DNA from: Luteimonas mephitis DSM 12574
GTDB taxonomy: Bacteria > Pseudomonadota > Gammaproteobacteria > Xanthomonadales > Xanthomonadaceae
Direction: 5' to 3'
Assembly: GCF_000422305.1 (NCBI RefSeq)
Contig: NZ_KE383816.1
Span: forward strand, 748,785 to 812,784
Length of the DNA stretch: 64,000 bases
Of the stretch, positions 63,801 to 64,000 are shown piece after piece; position 1 is the stretch's first letter; each line of letters starts with the position of its first letter. The notes under the pieces are model-generated. The model was not told the DNA's origin, did not search any database, and saw only the letters and a list, made by a program, of their open reading frames with translations. The position numbers and the translations under genes were made by a program.

Positions 63801-64000
63801 ATGATGAGTTCGTGCCGCAACGGAAACCCGCGACGGCGTACCGCAACGCTGTTGCTGGCTTCATCAGCCGTGTTCCTCTCCGGCTGCGCCCACTCGAATC
63901 CGCCCGCCTCTCCATTCTCGGCACAGGACCTCGCCGCCATGACCGCACCCACCACGCCGCCCGGCAACCCGACGCTCACCGCCGAGGAGATCGGCAAGCG
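63801..64000 (+). CDS. Lipoprotein, 5' part only
   Basis: A reading frame opening with tandem ATGs at 63801 behind GAAGGAACG and running off the right edge after 66 residues. A basic start and the lipobox SAVFLSGCAHS predict a lipoprotein. What follows (Pro/Ala-rich, then NPTLTAEEIGK) is too short to identify a domain. Confidence 0.75.
   Translation, partial: MMSSCRNGNPRRRTATLLLASSAVFLSGCAHSNPPASPFSAQDLAAMTAPTTPPGNPTLTAEEIGK

Overview
The window is high-GC DNA from a gammaproteobacterium of the Xanthomonadaceae/Lysobacteraceae type (Luteimonas, Lysobacter or Xanthomonas-like). The markers are an oleABCD olefin cluster, an Ax21/Omp1X-like barrel protein, an effector ending in an XVIPCD (the docking tail of xanthomonad type IV secretion effectors), and dispersed GTAG-type palindromes. 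Genus assignment is inference.

Layout. 1-12.4 kb: a catabolic cluster for D-amino-acid / D-glutamate-containing peptides (two serine hydrolases, D-aminoacylase-like amidohydrolase, peptide MFS carrier, enolase-superfamily epimerase/racemase DgcA-like, DUF1611 protein DgcN-like, membrane carrier, TonB receptor) beside an XRE-cupin regulator. Two transcription units there share the same promoter/operator sequence. 12.4-17.9 kb: housekeeping genes (acyltransferase, arfB, truC, ubiB-ubiJ, DUF1328). 17.9-23.2 kb: oleABCD, interrupted by an opposite-strand YkgJ-type gene. 23.3-36.1 kb: M16 protease, SDR, trmL, Ax21-like protein, rhodanese-secB-gpsA, thioesterase, hemD-hemX-hemY. 36.2-38.9 kb: a lipoprotein/XVIPCD toxin pair with an unrecognised toxin domain. 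39-45 kb: thiolase, sodC, ntrBC.

45.2-51.8 kb is a foreign-looking defence island between ntrB and the genes leading to glnA. It holds an EcoRII-like restriction-modification set (Dcm-type methyltransferase with an N-terminal helix-turn-helix, a small unknown gene, Vsr, EcoRII-like endonuclease). Convergent to it is a tightly overlapped three-gene operon encoding a GHKL (MORC/Hsp90-like) ATPase and two unrecognised proteins. This operon is my best candidate for an undescribed system.

51.9-64 kb: amidase, glnA, uppP, META/DUF4377 lipoprotein, PEBP protein, TPR-sulfotransferase, YheT hydrolase, plsC, hotdog thioesterase, DUF1232 protein and small genes. The nitrogen genes work as a circuit visible in the DNA: glnA has a sigma-54 promoter with well-phased NtrC boxes upstream, and ntrB has an NtrC box abutting its start codon. 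Several families of palindromic repeats sit between genes. I saw no rRNA, tRNA, CRISPR array or insertion sequence.
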